Shown in pieces: positions 43,866-55,805 of a stretch of 64,000 nt of DNA. The stretch's first letter is position 1, and the number at the start of each line of letters is the position of its first letter. Under the pieces are notes generated by a model, which was given only the letters and a program-made list of their open reading frames with translations, did not search any database and was not told where the DNA came from. The DNA comes from Gaiellasilicea sp963763755 (GTDB lineage: Bacteria; Actinomycetota; Thermoleophilia; Gaiellales; Gaiellaceae): assembly GCA_963763755.1 (NCBI GenBank), contig CAVXQE010000004.1:62001-126000 (forward strand). The letters are read 5' to 3'. The translations under genes were made by a program, and so were the position numbers.

Positions 43866-44910
43866 TTAGGTGGTCTGAGGGTGCTCGGCGGCGAGCGCTG
43901 CGACGATCTCTGCAGCCCGTGTGACCTCGGGATCGCCGATCAGGCGGTGGGTGACGAACCGGACGCGGCTCGTGTCGCGCTCCAGCGCGAGCACCCCGCG
44001 CTCGGCGAGTAGCCGGACGAAATCGTCGGGATAGAGCTCCGTCCCGCTGACGTCGACGAGCACGATGTTCGTCTCGATCTCGGCCGGCTCGACCTCGAGA
44101 CCGGGGATCTCCTGGAGCAGCGCGCCGAGCTCGCGCGCCCGCCGGTGGTCGTCGGCCAGCCGGTCGACGAGCGTGTCGAGCGCGACGAGGGCCGCGGCGG
44201 CCGCGATGCCGGCCTTGTGCACGCTCGCCCCGCCGAGCCGCCGCAGCGTCTCGTGCGCCAACTCGATCACCTGTGTCCGGCCGGCGAGGATCGCCCCCAT
44301 CGGCGCGCACAGGCCCTTGTTCATGCTGATCGCCACCGTGTTGACCTTGGCCGCGAGCTCCTGCACCGGGACGTCGAGGGCGACCGCTGCGTTGAAGAGC
44401 CGCGCCCCGTCGAGGTGGACGTACGCGCCGTGGAGCTGTGCCGCCGCGGCCAGGTCTGCGGTCAGCTCCGGCGAGAGGACGGTGCCGCCGGCCCGCGTGT
44501 GCGTGTTCTCGAGCACCAGCATCAGCGCGCCGGTCTCGATGATCGCCTCTTCCACCTCCGTCGGGTCGAGCCGCCCGTCTTCGGCCCAGAGCGACCACGA
44601 GTCGAGGCCGGCGATCTCGTCGATCCCCATCGCTTCCGAGGTCAGGATGTGCGAGGAGGCTTCCAGGACGACGGTGCTGCCACGCGGCGCGATCGTCAGG
44701 AGGGCGACCAGGTTGGCCATCCCGCAGGTGGGCACCCAGAGCCCCGCTTCCTTGCCGAGCAGGGCGGCCACTCGCTCCTGCAGCTCGATGACGGAAGGAT
44801 CCTCGCCGCTCGTCGCCCAGCCGAGCGGCGTCGGCCCGCATCGCCTCCCACATCTCCTCCGTGGGCGGCGCGAGCACGTCGGAGCGGAGGTCGATCGGCG
44901 CCGCTGTCAC
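43866..44910 (-). CDS. Threonine aldolase-family PLP enzyme, one frame break
   Basis: A fold-type I PLP enzyme of about 347 residues. The start IDLRSDVLAPPTEEMWEAM is that of L-allo-/L-threonine aldolases (DLRSDT-type). Other blocks: LEASSHILTSEAMG, HLDGARLFNAAVALDV (Asp that binds PLP) and AISMNKGLCAPMGAILAG (Schiff-base Lys). One break near 44815. It would cleave threonine or another beta-hydroxy-amino acid to glycine and an aldehyde. The GTG start overlaps the stop of the D-aminoacylase gene (GTGA). Last gene of the leftward unit that starts at 51311. Confidence 0.85.
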
Positions 44911-46511
44911 CGTCGCAGCAGGTGACGGCCCGGGCGCGCGCCGGTGTGCTCGGCGCCGTCGACGACGAGGACGCCGTTGACCAGGACGTGTTCGACCCCG
45001 TGTGCGTACACGGTCGGATTCTCGGTCGTCGAGACGTCGTCGAGCTCGTCGTAGTCGAGCACCACGACGTCGGCGCTGTAGCCGGCGCGGAGGAGGCCGC
45101 GATCCCAGAGGCCGAAGTGCGCTGCCGGCATGCTCGTCATCTTCCGGATCGCCTCCTCGAGGCGCAAGGTGCCCTGCTCGCGCACGTGGTGGGTGAGGTA
45201 GTGGACGTGACCGGCGAAGCCGAGCGGGTGCTTCATGATCTCGCTCAACGGCCCCGAGTCCTGGACGGTGAACGTGTCGACGCCGAGGCAGAAGAGCGGG
45301 TGGCCGATCATCTCCGCCAGGTGCTCGTCGGTGAAGAGCGTCCCGACCGTGAGGATCGACTCGTAGTCCGCGCCGGCGTCGGCGAGGATGTCGAGGTAGC
45401 ACTCCCACGGGTCCTTGCCGAGCCGCTCGGAGATCTGCCGGAAGTTGAGCCCGCCGAGCTCGGGATGCGCGGGGGTCGCCTGGAAGTACACGCGCTCCCA
45501 TTCGCCCTTGTGGATGAAGCGCCAGTAGCGGTCGCTCTCGTTCCGCATCCGCTCGCGGAGCGCCGGGTCGCGGAGCTTCGCCGCCGCGGCCTCCGGCCCA
45601 TCCTCGGCCACCCACGGCGGCAGGATCCCGGCCATCTGGCCGAGGCCCTCGCGGAACGGGGTCGTGTCGGCGAGGACGTCGAGCCCCGTCTCGCGGCTCG
45701 CGGCCATCTTCTCGACCGCTCGCTCCCAGCCCCGCTCGGGCGCGTTCGTGTTGTGCCGGACGTTGAGGTGCGAGATCTCCGCCCGCGTGCTCCCGGCACG
45801 CGCGACGGCGAGGAACTCGTCGATCGCCTCGAGCAGCCCCGAGTCGCGGTTGCGGATGTGGCTCGTGTAGATCCCGTCGTACTCCCCGGCGACGGCGTTC
45901 AGCCGCATCAGCTCCTCGGCCGTCGCCTCCCGGCCCGGGTTGAACTCGAGCCCGGTCGACATCCCGAGCGCTCCCGACTGCATCGCCTCGTGGACGAAGC
46001 CCTCCATCGCCGCCATCTGCTCGGCGCTCGGCGCCGGCCCGGACACCCCGGCGGCGAGGCGGATCGCGTTGTGGCCGACGAACCAGGCGAAGTTCGGCGT
46101 GTGGCCGACGTCCGAGAGGAACTCGAGGTGCTCGCCGAAGGTCGACCAGGGGATGGTCGGCTTGTCGAACCCGAACGAGTGCAGCCGGCTGCGGATCACG
46201 GACTCCGAGGCGTCGGTGACCGGCGCGTAGCTCCAGCCGCAGTTGCCGACCACCTCGGTCGTGACGCCCTGGCGAATCGTGCTCTCGGCGGTCGGGTTGG
46301 CGAGGATCGAGAAGTCGCTGTGGCTGTGCGGGTCGACGAACCCGGGGCAGACGATCTTGCCGGTCGCGTCGATCACGCGGTCTGCGGTCGCAGCGTCGCC
46401 GAGCCGGCCGACGTCGGCGATCTTGCCGCCCTCGATCGCGACGTCGCCGAGGTACGGCGGGCTGCCGGCTCCGTCGGCGACCCAGCCGTTCTTGATCAGG
46501 ACGTCGAGCAC
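44907..46511 (-). CDS. N-acyl-D-amino-acid deacylase (D-aminoacylase family)
   Basis: A 534-residue intact amidohydrolase. It contains VCPGFVDPHSHSDFSILAN (H-x-H), GVTTEVVGNCGWSYAP with the Cys that bridges metal in D-aminoacylases, LGMSTGLEFNPG, YTSHIRNRDSGLLEAI and EISHLNVRHNTN, then YSADVVVLDYDELDD near the C-terminus. These enzymes hydrolyse N-acyl-D-amino acids; some members are dihydroorotase-like or act on D-glutamate derivatives. A second copy is at 60576. It starts GTG six bases after the permease stop. Confidence 0.87.
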   Translation of the reverse strand: MLDVLIKNGWVADGAGSPPYLGDVAIEGGKIADVGRLGDAATADRVIDATGKIVCPGFVDPHSHSDFSILANPTAESTIRQGVTTEVVGNCGWSYAPVTDASESVIRSRLHSFGFDKPTIPWSTFGEHLEFLSDVGHTPNFAWFVGHNAIRLAAGVSGPAPSAEQMAAMEGFVHEAMQSGALGMSTGLEFNPGREATAEELMRLNAVAGEYDGIYTSHIRNRDSGLLEAIDEFLAVARAGSTRAEISHLNVRHNTNAPERGWERAVEKMAASRETGLDVLADTTPFREGLGQMAGILPPWVAEDGPEAAAAKLRDPALRERMRNESDRYWRFIHKGEWERVYFQATPAHPELGGLNFRQISERLGKDPWECYLDILADAGADYESILTVGTLFTDEHLAEMIGHPLFCLGVDTFTVQDSGPLSEIMKHPLGFAGHVHYLTHHVREQGTLRLEEAIRKMTSMPAAHFGLWDRGLLRAGYSADVVVLDYDELDDVSTTENPTVYAHGVEHVLVNGVLVVDGAEHTGARPGRHLLRR

Positions 46512-46517
46512 GCCGCG

Positions 46518-47464
46518 CTACTTCTTGGCGACTGGGACGTCGCCGACGTGAGGGCCGAGCCGGGGGTCGAGGATGTCACGCAGGCCGTCGCCGAGGAGGT
46601 TGAAGCCCAGCACGACGATCATGATCGCGAGCGCCCGGGAAGATCGACAGCCACGGGCGTGATGTCGATGTAGGTTCGCCCGGTGCTCAGCATCCCGCCC
46701 CACGAGGCCTCCGGCGGCTGCGTGCCGAGCCCGAGGAAGCTGAGTGCCGCTTCGGCCAGGATCGCGACCGACAGATAGACCGTGACCAGCACGAGCAGCG
46801 GCGCGCCGATGTTGGGGATCACGTGGCGCAGCATGATCCGCCAGCCGCCCGCGCCGAGCGCACGGGCCGACTCGGTGTACGGATAGCCCATCACCTCGAG
46901 CACGGCGCCCCGCACGACTCGCGCGAAGGCGGGCAGGATCACGATCCCGATCGCGATCATCGCGTTGCGGCGGTTCGGGCCGAGGAGGCCGGCGATCACG
47001 ATTGCGAGGACGATCCCGGGCAGCGAGAACATGATGTCGACGATGCGCATCAGCAGCGTGTCGACGATTCCCTTGTAGTAGCCGGCCAGCATCCCGAACA
47101 CGACCCCGCCGACGAACGCGATCGAAACGGAGATCGCGCCGACATACAGCGAGACCTTCGCCCCGTGGATGACCCGCGCCAGCGTGTCGCGCCCGATCTC
47201 GTCGGTCCCCATCGGATGCGCCCAGCTGAGCCCCTCGAATCGAAGACCGACGAGCTCGTTCGGGTCGACCGTCCACACGTAGGGGCCGAACAGGGCGACC
47301 AGGATGTTGAAGACGATGATCGCCGCGCCGACCATGCCGATCGGGTTGCGCCACTTGCCGAGCGAGGCCAGGCGCCGCCTCGGCATCGCCTCCCAGGCGG
47401 TCGTCGGGTCGCCGGCGCCCTCGGTCGCGTACGCGGGCCTGGGAGCTCGCCGTCTGGGGCTCAT
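46518..47464 (-). CDS. ABC transporter permease, DppC/OppC type, one frame break
   Basis: An inner-membrane permease of about 315 residues for peptide-type uptake. Typical blocks: NPIGMVGAAIIVFNILVALF, HPMGTDEIGRDTLARVIHGA and the ABC-interaction loop RALGAGGWRIMLRHVIPN (EAA motif). The C-terminal helix LAIMIVVLGFNLLGDGLRD is joined after a break near 46640. ATG overlaps the stop of the partner permease (ATGA). Confidence 0.88.
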
Positions 47465-48412
47465 TCCTGCACGATCCTCGGGTCGAGGACGCCGTAGAGG
47501 ATGTCCACGAGCAGGTTGGCGAAGATGAAGGTGAACGCGATCATCAGCGTCATCGCCTGGATGACCGGGTAGTCGCGACCGAAGATCGCCTGCAGAAGCG
47601 TGTAGCCGACGCCGGGCAGCCCGAAGATGATCTCCACGATCGCGGCGCCTCCGATCAGCACCCCGATCTCGAAGCCGACGATCGTGACCACGGGGATCAG
47701 GGCGTTCCGCAGTGCGTGCTTCGTGATCACCGTCCTCCGGTTGACGCCCTTCGCCCGGGCGGTGCGGACGTAGTCCTGCCCGAGCACCTCGAGCATCGTC
47801 GCGCGCACCATGCGCATCACGATCGCCATCGTGAAGACCGAGATCGAGATCGCCGGGAGGATGAACTGGCTCAGGTTCCCGATCGGGTCGTCCCAGGGCG
47901 AGATGTAGGTGAGCGGGGGGACCCAGCCGAAGACGCGTGACGTGAACAGCAGCAGCAGCGTCGCCAGCCAGAAGCTGGGGATGCTGAGGCCCACCAGCCC
48001 GCCGATCCGCGCGCCGTAGTCGGCAGCGCTGTCGCGCTTGACGGCAGAGATGATGCCGAGCGGCACCCCGACGAGCGATGGCGATCAGGAGTGCGAGGAT
48101 GACGAGCTCGAGCGTGACCGTGAGCGAGTCGACGATGATGTTCGAGACCGGCTCCGTGTTGCGGAGCGAGAAGCCGAAGTCGCCCTGCAGGACGCCGCTG
48201 ATCCAGCGCCAGTACTGCTCCGCGTAGGAGCCGTTCAGTCCGAGCTGCTCGCGCGCCTGCTGCTTGACCTCCTCGCTCGCGGTCTGGTCGCCGCCGAACA
48301 GGATGTCGATGATGTCCCCCGGCAGCAGCCGGACCATGAGGAAGATCCCGATCGAGACCACGAAGAGGGTCGGGATCGCAAACAGCATCCGCTTGATGAT
48401 GTAACCGCCCAC
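47461..48412 (-). CDS. ABC transporter permease, DppB/OppB type, one frame break
   Basis: A permease of about 316 residues. The start MGGYIIKRMLFAIPTLFVVS is that of DppB-type proteins, with GLNGSYAEQYWRWI in the first periplasmic loop; the EAA loop is RTARAKGVNRRTVITKHAL and the last helix AFTFIFANLLVDILYGVLDP. One break near 48080. GTG at 48412 is 77 bases after the binding-protein gene, with a hairpin in between. Confidence 0.88.
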
Positions 48413-48437
48413 GCGCGCCTACCGGGCTCTGAACGTC

Positions 48438-48467
48438 GGAGGGACGCCGCCGAAGCGGCGCCCCTCC
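48438..48467 (-). terminator. Intercistronic hairpin between binding protein and permeases
   Basis: A 13-bp stem with one mismatch (48438-48450 with 48455-48467) closes a CGAA tetraloop, 23 bp after the binding-protein stop. Such hairpins protect the upstream message or attenuate downstream reading, which would allow more binding protein than permease. Confidence 0.6.
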
Positions 48468-48489
48468 AGGTCGACGGGAACGCCTTCGG

Positions 48490-50121
48490 TCACCCGTCCA
48501 GCCACACGTTGCGGAGCCCCGTGTTGAAGTCGCTGAAAGCGACGTACATGTTCTTCACGCGCTTGCGGACGACCTGGTACTTCTTGATCGCCACGAGCGG
48601 GATCTGCACGGGGTTGAGCAGGAGCTCCCGCTGCGCAGCCTGGTAGATCGGGAGGCGCTTGGCGGGGTCGAGCTGGATCCGGCCGTTGCCGATCCCTCTC
48701 CACGCCTTCACGGCCCTGTACTCCGGGTACCAGATCTTGAAGACGGGGGCGGCCGGGTGGAACTCGGCCACGTACCCGTCGACGTCGCCGCGCATGCCGC
48801 GGCCGGTGAGATCCCAGTCGAACGTCCCCAGCCCGTTGTTGGCGGCGAAGGTGCCGGCCTCCTGGGCGACGATCTCGACGTCGATGTTGATCTTCTTCAG
48901 CTGCGACTGGACGACCGCGGAGATCAGCGGATAGTCCTGCAGCGCGAACGTCGTCATCGTGACCGAGAACCCCTTCGCGAAGCCGGCGTCCGCCATCAGC
49001 TTCTTCGCCATCGGGAGGTCGAACTTCTCGTACTTCTCCCGCAGGTCCTTGTCCGACAGCGGCCAGGGGCCGTAACCCGGCGGGACATGCCCCGAGTACT
49101 CGGCTTCGCCGCTGTAGACCCGCTTGATGATGTCGTTGCGGTCGATCGCGTGCATCACCGCCAGGCGCACGCCCTGGTTGTGCCACGGCTTGTCCTCGCC
49201 CCGCTTGATCGTCATCTGCAGCTCGCGGAACGCGGCGTTCGGCCCACTCAGGACCGTCAGGCCGCTCACGTTGCGCAGCGACCGGGCGACGTCGACCGAG
49301 AGGGTCGCGCCGTCGATCGCCCCGGCTCGCAGCGCCGCGACGCGGGCCTGCTCGTCACCGAGGATCTTCAGCTGCATCGAGTCCATGTACGGGAAGCCCG
49401 CCTTCCAGAAGTTCTTGTTCTTCACGTACTCGATCCGGTCGTTCGGCTCGTAGCCCGAGCATCCGGTACGGCCCCGTGCCGATCGCGTTACGAGAGACGT
49501 TGATCTGGTCGTACAGACCCTCGGGCACGATCGGCGCGTAGCGCTGCCACGCGAAGAAGCCGATGATGCGAGCGTCGGGCTGCTTCAGGTGCAGGATGAA
49601 CACGTACTTGGAGACGACCTGGACCCGGTCGATCGCCGGCACCTGCGCGACGGTGGAGATGCTGCCCGGGAGCGGCGGGTTGAGCATCTTCTCGACCGAG
49701 TACTTGACGTCGGCCGACGGTGACTTCCTTGCCGTTGTGGAACTTGACGCCCTTCTTCAGCGTCCAGCGAATCGCCGTCTTGCTGATGATCTCGAACTTC
49801 TCGGCGAGCGCAGGCCTGACGTTCAGCTGCCGGTCCCACTCGACGAGCGAGTCGTACGCGAACTCCTTGGCCCAGTGGTTCGCCGTCAGGATCCCGCCGA
49901 ACGGCGCCACGTGCGCGGGGTCCGACTCGAGACCCCAGACGATCCTGCCGCCCTTCTTGATCCCGGCGTCGCCCGCGGTCGCTTGGTCGCGGCCTTCGCC
50001 GTGCCCGCCCAGCGCGCCCGCCGCAACGGCGCCTGCGCCGACTACACCCGCCTTCTTCAGCAGGTCTCGACGGTCGAGCCCGGCCCCGTCCGGGCTATCC
50101 GACGCTGATTTCGTCTGACAT
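48490..50121 (-). CDS. Peptide ABC transporter substrate-binding protein with Tat-type signal, three frame breaks
   Basis: An extracytoplasmic family-5 (DppA-like) binding protein of about 540 residues. The N-terminus has a twin-arginine signal, DRRDLLKKAGVVGAGAVAAG. The mature part has RIVWGLESDPAHVAPFGG, FAYDSLVEWDRQL, TAIRWTLKKGVKFHNGKEVT, then FLHL-type VSKYVFILHLKQPDARI, GTGPYRMLG, IDRNDIIKRVYSGEA and YEKFDLPMAKKLMADAGF. Breaks near 50098, 49720 and 49460. ATG at 50121. It lies 30 bp after the enolase-superfamily gene and before the permeases, with its ATPases on the opposite strand at 52086-54139. Confidence 0.87.
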
Positions 50122-50151
50122 CGCGTCTGCCCTCCCTATCCCTGTAGGTCG

Positions 50152-51311
50152 TCAGAGGATCTGACCGACCCTTGGTGCTGCTCCGTGAATGTCGTCATAA
50201 AAGACGGACTCACGGACTTGAAAGTTGGTAAGCCGCTGCACGGCTTCCGGATCGAGCTCGACGCCGAGCCCCGCCGACCGGGGCACTTCGACGAGTCCGT
50301 CCGCCATCTGGAACGGCTCGACCAGGACGTCGCTCTCCTGCAGCGGGTAGTGCGTGTCGCTCGCAAACGGGTAGTTCGACGACGAGGCGACGACGTGGAC
50401 GTTGCCGGCCGTCGCGACGCCGAGCTCGGCCCAGCTGCCGATCACGCACCACTTGCCTGCCGCGTCGGCAAGCGCGCCGATCTGGTGCGCCCGCCTGCAG
50501 GCCGCCGGCCTCCGACGGATAGACGACGAGCACGTCGCACGCATCCGCCTTGATCAGCTCGAGCACGGAGCGCAGGTCGGTGCACGCCTCGTCAGCCGCG
50601 ATCGGGACCGCGACCGAGCGACGCACCTGCGCCAGGCCCTGCACGTCGAAGTCCGGCACCGGCTGCTCGACGTACTGGAGGTCGAAGTGCTCGAGGCCCT
50701 CTGATCCACTTGATCGCCGCCGGGACGCTCCAGATCATGTTCGCGTCGATCCGGATCTTCACCTCGGCGCCGACGCGGTCGCGGATCGCCGCGAGCGTGT
50801 CGTGATCCTGCTCGAAGTCGCGCCCGACCTTGAGCTTCAGCTCCGTGTAGCCGGCGTCGACGAAGGCACCCGCCTTCTGCGCGTTCGCCTCCGGCGTGTC
50901 GATGAACAGGTAGCCGACGACCGCGACGCGGTCGCGGCAGAAGCCGCCGAGCAGCTCCGCGACCGGAACGCCGAGCGCCTTGCCCTTGAGGTCGAGCAGC
51001 GCGATCTCGATCCCCGAGATCGCGTACGCGCCGATCCGGCTCCAGTTCCGCGTGAACTCCTCCATCCGGTGCACGAGCCACTCGACGCGCAGCGGATCCT
51101 GGCCGACCAGGAACTGCGTCAGCTCCGCGTCGATGATCGTCTGGATCGTCGGCAGGGTCGGCCCGGGCGCCTCGCCGAGCCCGACGAGCCCTTCGTCGGT
51201 GTGGATCTGAACGAGCAGGCCGGAGGCCGAGTGTCGCGTCCCGCCCGGCCAGACGAGCGGCTCCCGCATGGGGGTCCGCACCGCAATTGTTTCGATCTTG
51301 GTGATCCTCAC
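50152..51311 (-). CDS. Enolase-superfamily enzyme, muconate-cycloisomerase/epimerase-like, two frame breaks
   Basis: A member of about 386 residues closer to the MLE/dipeptide-epimerase subgroup than the other three. It has the K-x-K catalytic pair in YTELKLKVGRDFEQ, metal ligands in VKIRIDANMIWS (Asp) and PIAADEACTDLRSV (Asp-Glu), and DVLVVYPSEAGGLQ. Breaks near 50700 and 50500. Starting GTG at 51311, it faces the GntR gene across the twin operator. With peptide uptake genes following, a dipeptide or N-acyl-amino-acid epimerase/racemase is an attractive guess, since such enzymes interconvert L- and D-residues. Confidence 0.78.
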
Positions 51312-51343
51312 CGAGACAAGTACACTACGGCCCGCAGGCCGAG

Positions 51344-51373
51344 ATTGTCAACCATTTTGAGATTGTCGACATG
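51344..51373. promoter_or_regulatory. Twin FadR/GntR-type operator before the GntR gene
   Basis: ATTGTCAACCAT (51344-51355) and ATTGTCGACATG (51362-51373), period 18 bp, the same boxes and spacing as at 34575-34604 (which read ATTGTCGATCAT and ATTGTCAACAAT on the other strand). The second box covers the likely ATG of the regulator, so binding would repress it directly. It also lies 33 bp from the start of the divergent leftward operon. Confidence 0.72.
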
Positions 51374-52085
51374 ACTGCTCCCACCCCGCCCGACGCGAGC
51401 CTGCCGGCCGAGATGCCCGCTGTCGACGGACGCGGGTGCGAAGGCCGGACCGCGGGTCCAGCAGGTGACCGAGACCCTGCGGATGGCGATCATCTCCGGC
51501 CGCTTCGAGCCGGGTGAGCGCCTGATCGAATCCGCGCTCTCGACCGAGCTCGGCACGAGCCGCGGCCCGGTGCGCGAGGCGCTCCGGCAGCTCGAGAACG
51601 AGGGCCTCGTGATGTCCTTCCCGTACCGAGGCGCGGTCGTCCTCGGCGTGTCCGACGACGAGGTGCACGAGGTCCTGATCCCGATCCGCCTGACGCTCGA
51701 GCGCTACCAGCTTCGCCCGCGCGCTGGAGAAGATGACCGACGACGACTTCGCGGAGCTCGGGAAGCAGATCTGGCTGATGGAGGAGGCGGGGAAGGCGAA
51801 CGACCTGCTCAAGCTCGTCGAGGCCGACCTCGCATTTCACGAGATCGTGATCCTGGCGTCGGGACAGCTGCACACCCTGCAGATCTGGCGCACGATCGAG
51901 CCGCGGATCCGCGCCTACTTCTATCGCTACGAGCGCTTCCGCAGCTTCGAGGAGACCGTGGAGGAGCATCGCGCGCTGCTCGCCGCCCTCCAGACGCGCG
52001 ATCCCGCGATCGCGCTGGAGCAGCTCGAGCTCCACATCGACGTCCCCTCGCCGGCGCCCACTCCGAAGGTGAAGGTGAAGCGGGG

Positions 52086-52089
<4 letters not shown>
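51371..52089 (+). CDS. GntR family transcriptional regulator (FadR/FCD type), two frame breaks
   Basis: A regulator of about 239 residues. The winged helix-turn-helix is TETLRMAIISGRFEPGERL, then STELGTSRGPVREALRQLEN; the C-terminal FCD ligand domain has FARALEKMTDDDF, DLAFHEIVILASGQ (Asp and His metal/ligand residues) and EEHRALLAALQTRDP. Breaks near 51430 and 51715. Without the first indel the frame starts GTG at 51465; the ATG at 51371 gives a leaderless start inside the operator. Its stop overlaps the ATPase ATG (ATGA). It probably senses a substrate or intermediate of the surrounding pathways. Confidence 0.83.
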
Positions 52090-53089
<1,000 letters not shown>

Positions 53090-53093
<4 letters not shown>

Positions 53094-54139
53094 GCGCCGA
53101 GGTGAGCACGACCAGACTCGACCTCGGCACCGGCGGCGACCCGGCCGACGTCCTGCTGAAGGCCCGCGGGGTGAAGAAGTACTTCCCCGTGAAGAAGGGG
53201 ATGCTGCAACGGACGGTCGGCCAGCTGCAGGCCGTGGACGGTGTCGACCTCGACGTCTTCCGCGGCGAGACGGTCGGCCTCGTCGGCGAGTCGGGCTGCG
53301 GCAAGTCGACCCTCGGCCGCACCCTGCTGCGACTGCTCGAGCCCACTGCCGGCGAGATCGAGTTCGACGGCGTCGACGTGCTGCGTCTCGGCGGCTCCGA
53401 CATGAAGGCGATGCGCCGGGACATGCAGATCGTCTTCCAGGACTCGGTCGGCTCGCTCGACCCGCGCATGAACGTCAGCGATCTCGTCGGGGAGGGCCTG
53501 AAGATCCACGGGCTCGAGCGCAAGCGCCGCGACGAGGCCGTGATCGAGGTGCTCGAGCGCGTCGGCCTCAGCGCCGAGGCGGCCGGCCGCTATCCGCACC
53601 AGTTCAGCGGCGGCCAGCGCCAGCGGATCGGCCTCGCGCGCGCCCTCGTGCTGCGACCGAAGTTCATCGTCGCGGACGAGCCGGTGTCCGCGCTCGACGT
53701 CTCGATCCAGTCGCAGGTGCTGAATCTCCTCGTCGACCTGAAGCACGAGTTCAACCTGACCTATCTCTTCGTCGCCCACGATCTCGCCGTCGTCGGCTAC
53801 ATCTCGGACCGGGTCGCGGTCATGTACCTCGGCAAGATCGTCGAGCTGGCGACCTCCGACGAGCTCTTCCGCCGGCCGCTGCACCCGTACACGATGGCCC
53901 TGCTCTCGGCGAACCCGGAGCCCGTCCCGGGGCGCAAGCGCCAGCGGGTCGTCCTGCACGGTGATGTGCCGAGCCCGATCAACCCGCCGTCCGGCTGCCG
54001 CTTCCGCACCCGCTGCCCGATCGCGCAGGACATCTGCGCCGAGGTGGAGCCGCTGCTCGAGGACCACGGCCAGAGCCACGGCGCCGCCTGCCACTTCGCC
54101 GGGACGCCTCTCCCCGAGACGGCCCCGCTGATCGGGTGA
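53090..54139 (+). CDS. ABC transporter ATPase, OppF/DppF type
   Basis: A 349-residue intact partner ATPase. KKYFPVKKGMLQRTVGQLQA at the start is the OppF hallmark; Walker A GLVGESGCGKSTLGR, signature HQFSGGQRQRIGLARAL, Walker B FIVADEPVSALDVS and switch LFVAHDLAVVGYI. The C-terminal extension has GCRFRTRCPIAQDIC. ATG overlaps the stop of the OppD-type gene (ATGA), and its own stop overlaps the GTG of the peptidase gene. Confidence 0.92.
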
Positions 54140-55805
54140 GCCTGCAGGACGTTCGGCTGCTGCACGACCAGCGGGTGCCGATGCGCGACGGCATCTCGAT
54201 CTCGGCCGACGTCTATCTGCCGCTCTCCGGCGGCCCGCATCCGACGATCTACCAGTGGACGCCGTACGAGTCGACGCGCGAGCGCTTCGTCGGCTGGGGA
54301 GTCTGGTTCGCGCAGCGCGGTTACGCGGCTGTCGTCTCGCGACGTGCGCGGCCGGTACGAGTCGGAGGGCGAGTTCGAGGCCTGGAGCAAGGACGGCGTC
54401 GACGCCCAGGACTCCCTCACCTGGGCGGTCGGCGAGGAGTGGTGCAACGGCCGGATCGGCACCTGGGGCCGGAGCTACGGCGCGCTCGTCCAGTGGCAGC
54501 TGCTGCACCAGGGCCACCCGAACCTCGAGTGCGTCGCGCCGCAGGTGATCCACGACGACTACTTCTGGGACGGCTACTGGACGGGCGGGGCCTTCCAGCT
54601 CGCGCTCACGCTCGGCGCTGCCGCGATCTGGACGAGCGCGATCAGCCTCGTCACCAGCCCGAGCGCGGCCGACCTGTTCCTGAACGACCGCATCTGGCGC
54701 CACCTGCCGCTGATCGAGCTGGACGAGGTCGTGCTCGGCCGCAAGGTCGGCTACTGGCGGGAGTGGTGGGAGCACCAGGAGAACGACGAGTACTGGCACC
54801 AGTTCCACCACCGCCCCGAGACCGTGACGGTGCCGATCTTCCAGCAGGGCGGCTGGTTCGATCCCTACTCGGGCTCGCACCTGCGCTCGTTCGCGGCGAT
54901 CGGCGACCGCGTTCCGAACCGCGTGCTGATGGGCCCGTGGTCGCACGAGGAGGAGGTCGAGACCTTCCGCGGCGACGTCGACCTCTCCGCCGCGCGTGAC
55001 CGTGATCCGCGACCACGAGCTCGCCTTCTACGACCGCTTCCTCCGGGACGAGGGGAACGACTGGGAGGAGCGCCCGCCGCTCGAGCTCTTCGTCCTCGGC
55101 CGGAACGAGTGGCGCGGCGAGAGCGAGTGGCCGCTGCCCGGAACCGAGTTCACGTCGTTCTTCCTGCGGAGCGGGGGGCGGCTCGACCGCGACGTGCCGC
55201 GCTCCGACGAGCAGGCCGACCGCTACAGCTACGACCCCGAGAATCCCGTGCCGACGATCGGCGGCGTCAACTCGGTGCTGACGATGACGCAGGGCGCGGC
55301 GCAGCCGATCCTCCCCGGCCCGTGGGACCAGCGCGAGCTCGAGGCGCGCGACGACGTGCTCTCGTACACGAGCGAGGAGCTCGACCAGGACGTCGAGGTG
55401 ATCGGGCCGGTCGAGATGGTGCTGTTCGCCGCGTCGAGCGCGAAGGACACCGACTTCTTCGTCCGCGTCTGCGACGTCTACCCGGACGGCCGCTCGATCT
55501 TCCTGACCGAGGGGATCATCCGCGCGCGCTACCGGAACTCGCACGAGGGCGACAGCACCGAGCTGCTCGAGCCCGGCGAGGCCGCCGAGTACCGGATCCG
55601 CTGCTACCCGATGGCCAACGTGTTCGAGCGGGGCCACCGGATCCGCGTCGACGTGACGAGCTCGAGCTTCCCGCGCTTCAGCCGCAACCTGAACACGGGC
55701 GAGGACGTGGGAACGGGCACGCGGATGGAGGTCGCGCAGCAGACGGTGCTGCACACGGACGTCTATCCCTCGCACATCGTCCTGCCGGTGATCCCGGGCT
55801 CGTGA
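54136..55805 (+). CDS. CocE/NonD family hydrolase (S15 X-Pro peptidase type), two frame breaks
   Basis: An alpha/beta hydrolase of about 556 residues. The start has VPMRDGISISADVYLP, then TPYESTRERFVGWGVWF. The catalytic Ser lies in IGTWGRSYGALVQW (G-x-S-Y-G), the Asp probably in QQGGWFDPYSGSH and the His in MGPWSHEEEVE. The C-terminal X-Pro DAP-type jelly roll begins at about VLSYTSEELDQDVEVIG. Breaks near 54340 and 54995. Members cleave X-Pro dipeptides, acylated amino compounds or cocaine-like esters. The position after the peptide transporter ATPases suggests cytoplasmic cleavage of the imported compound. Confidence 0.85.
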
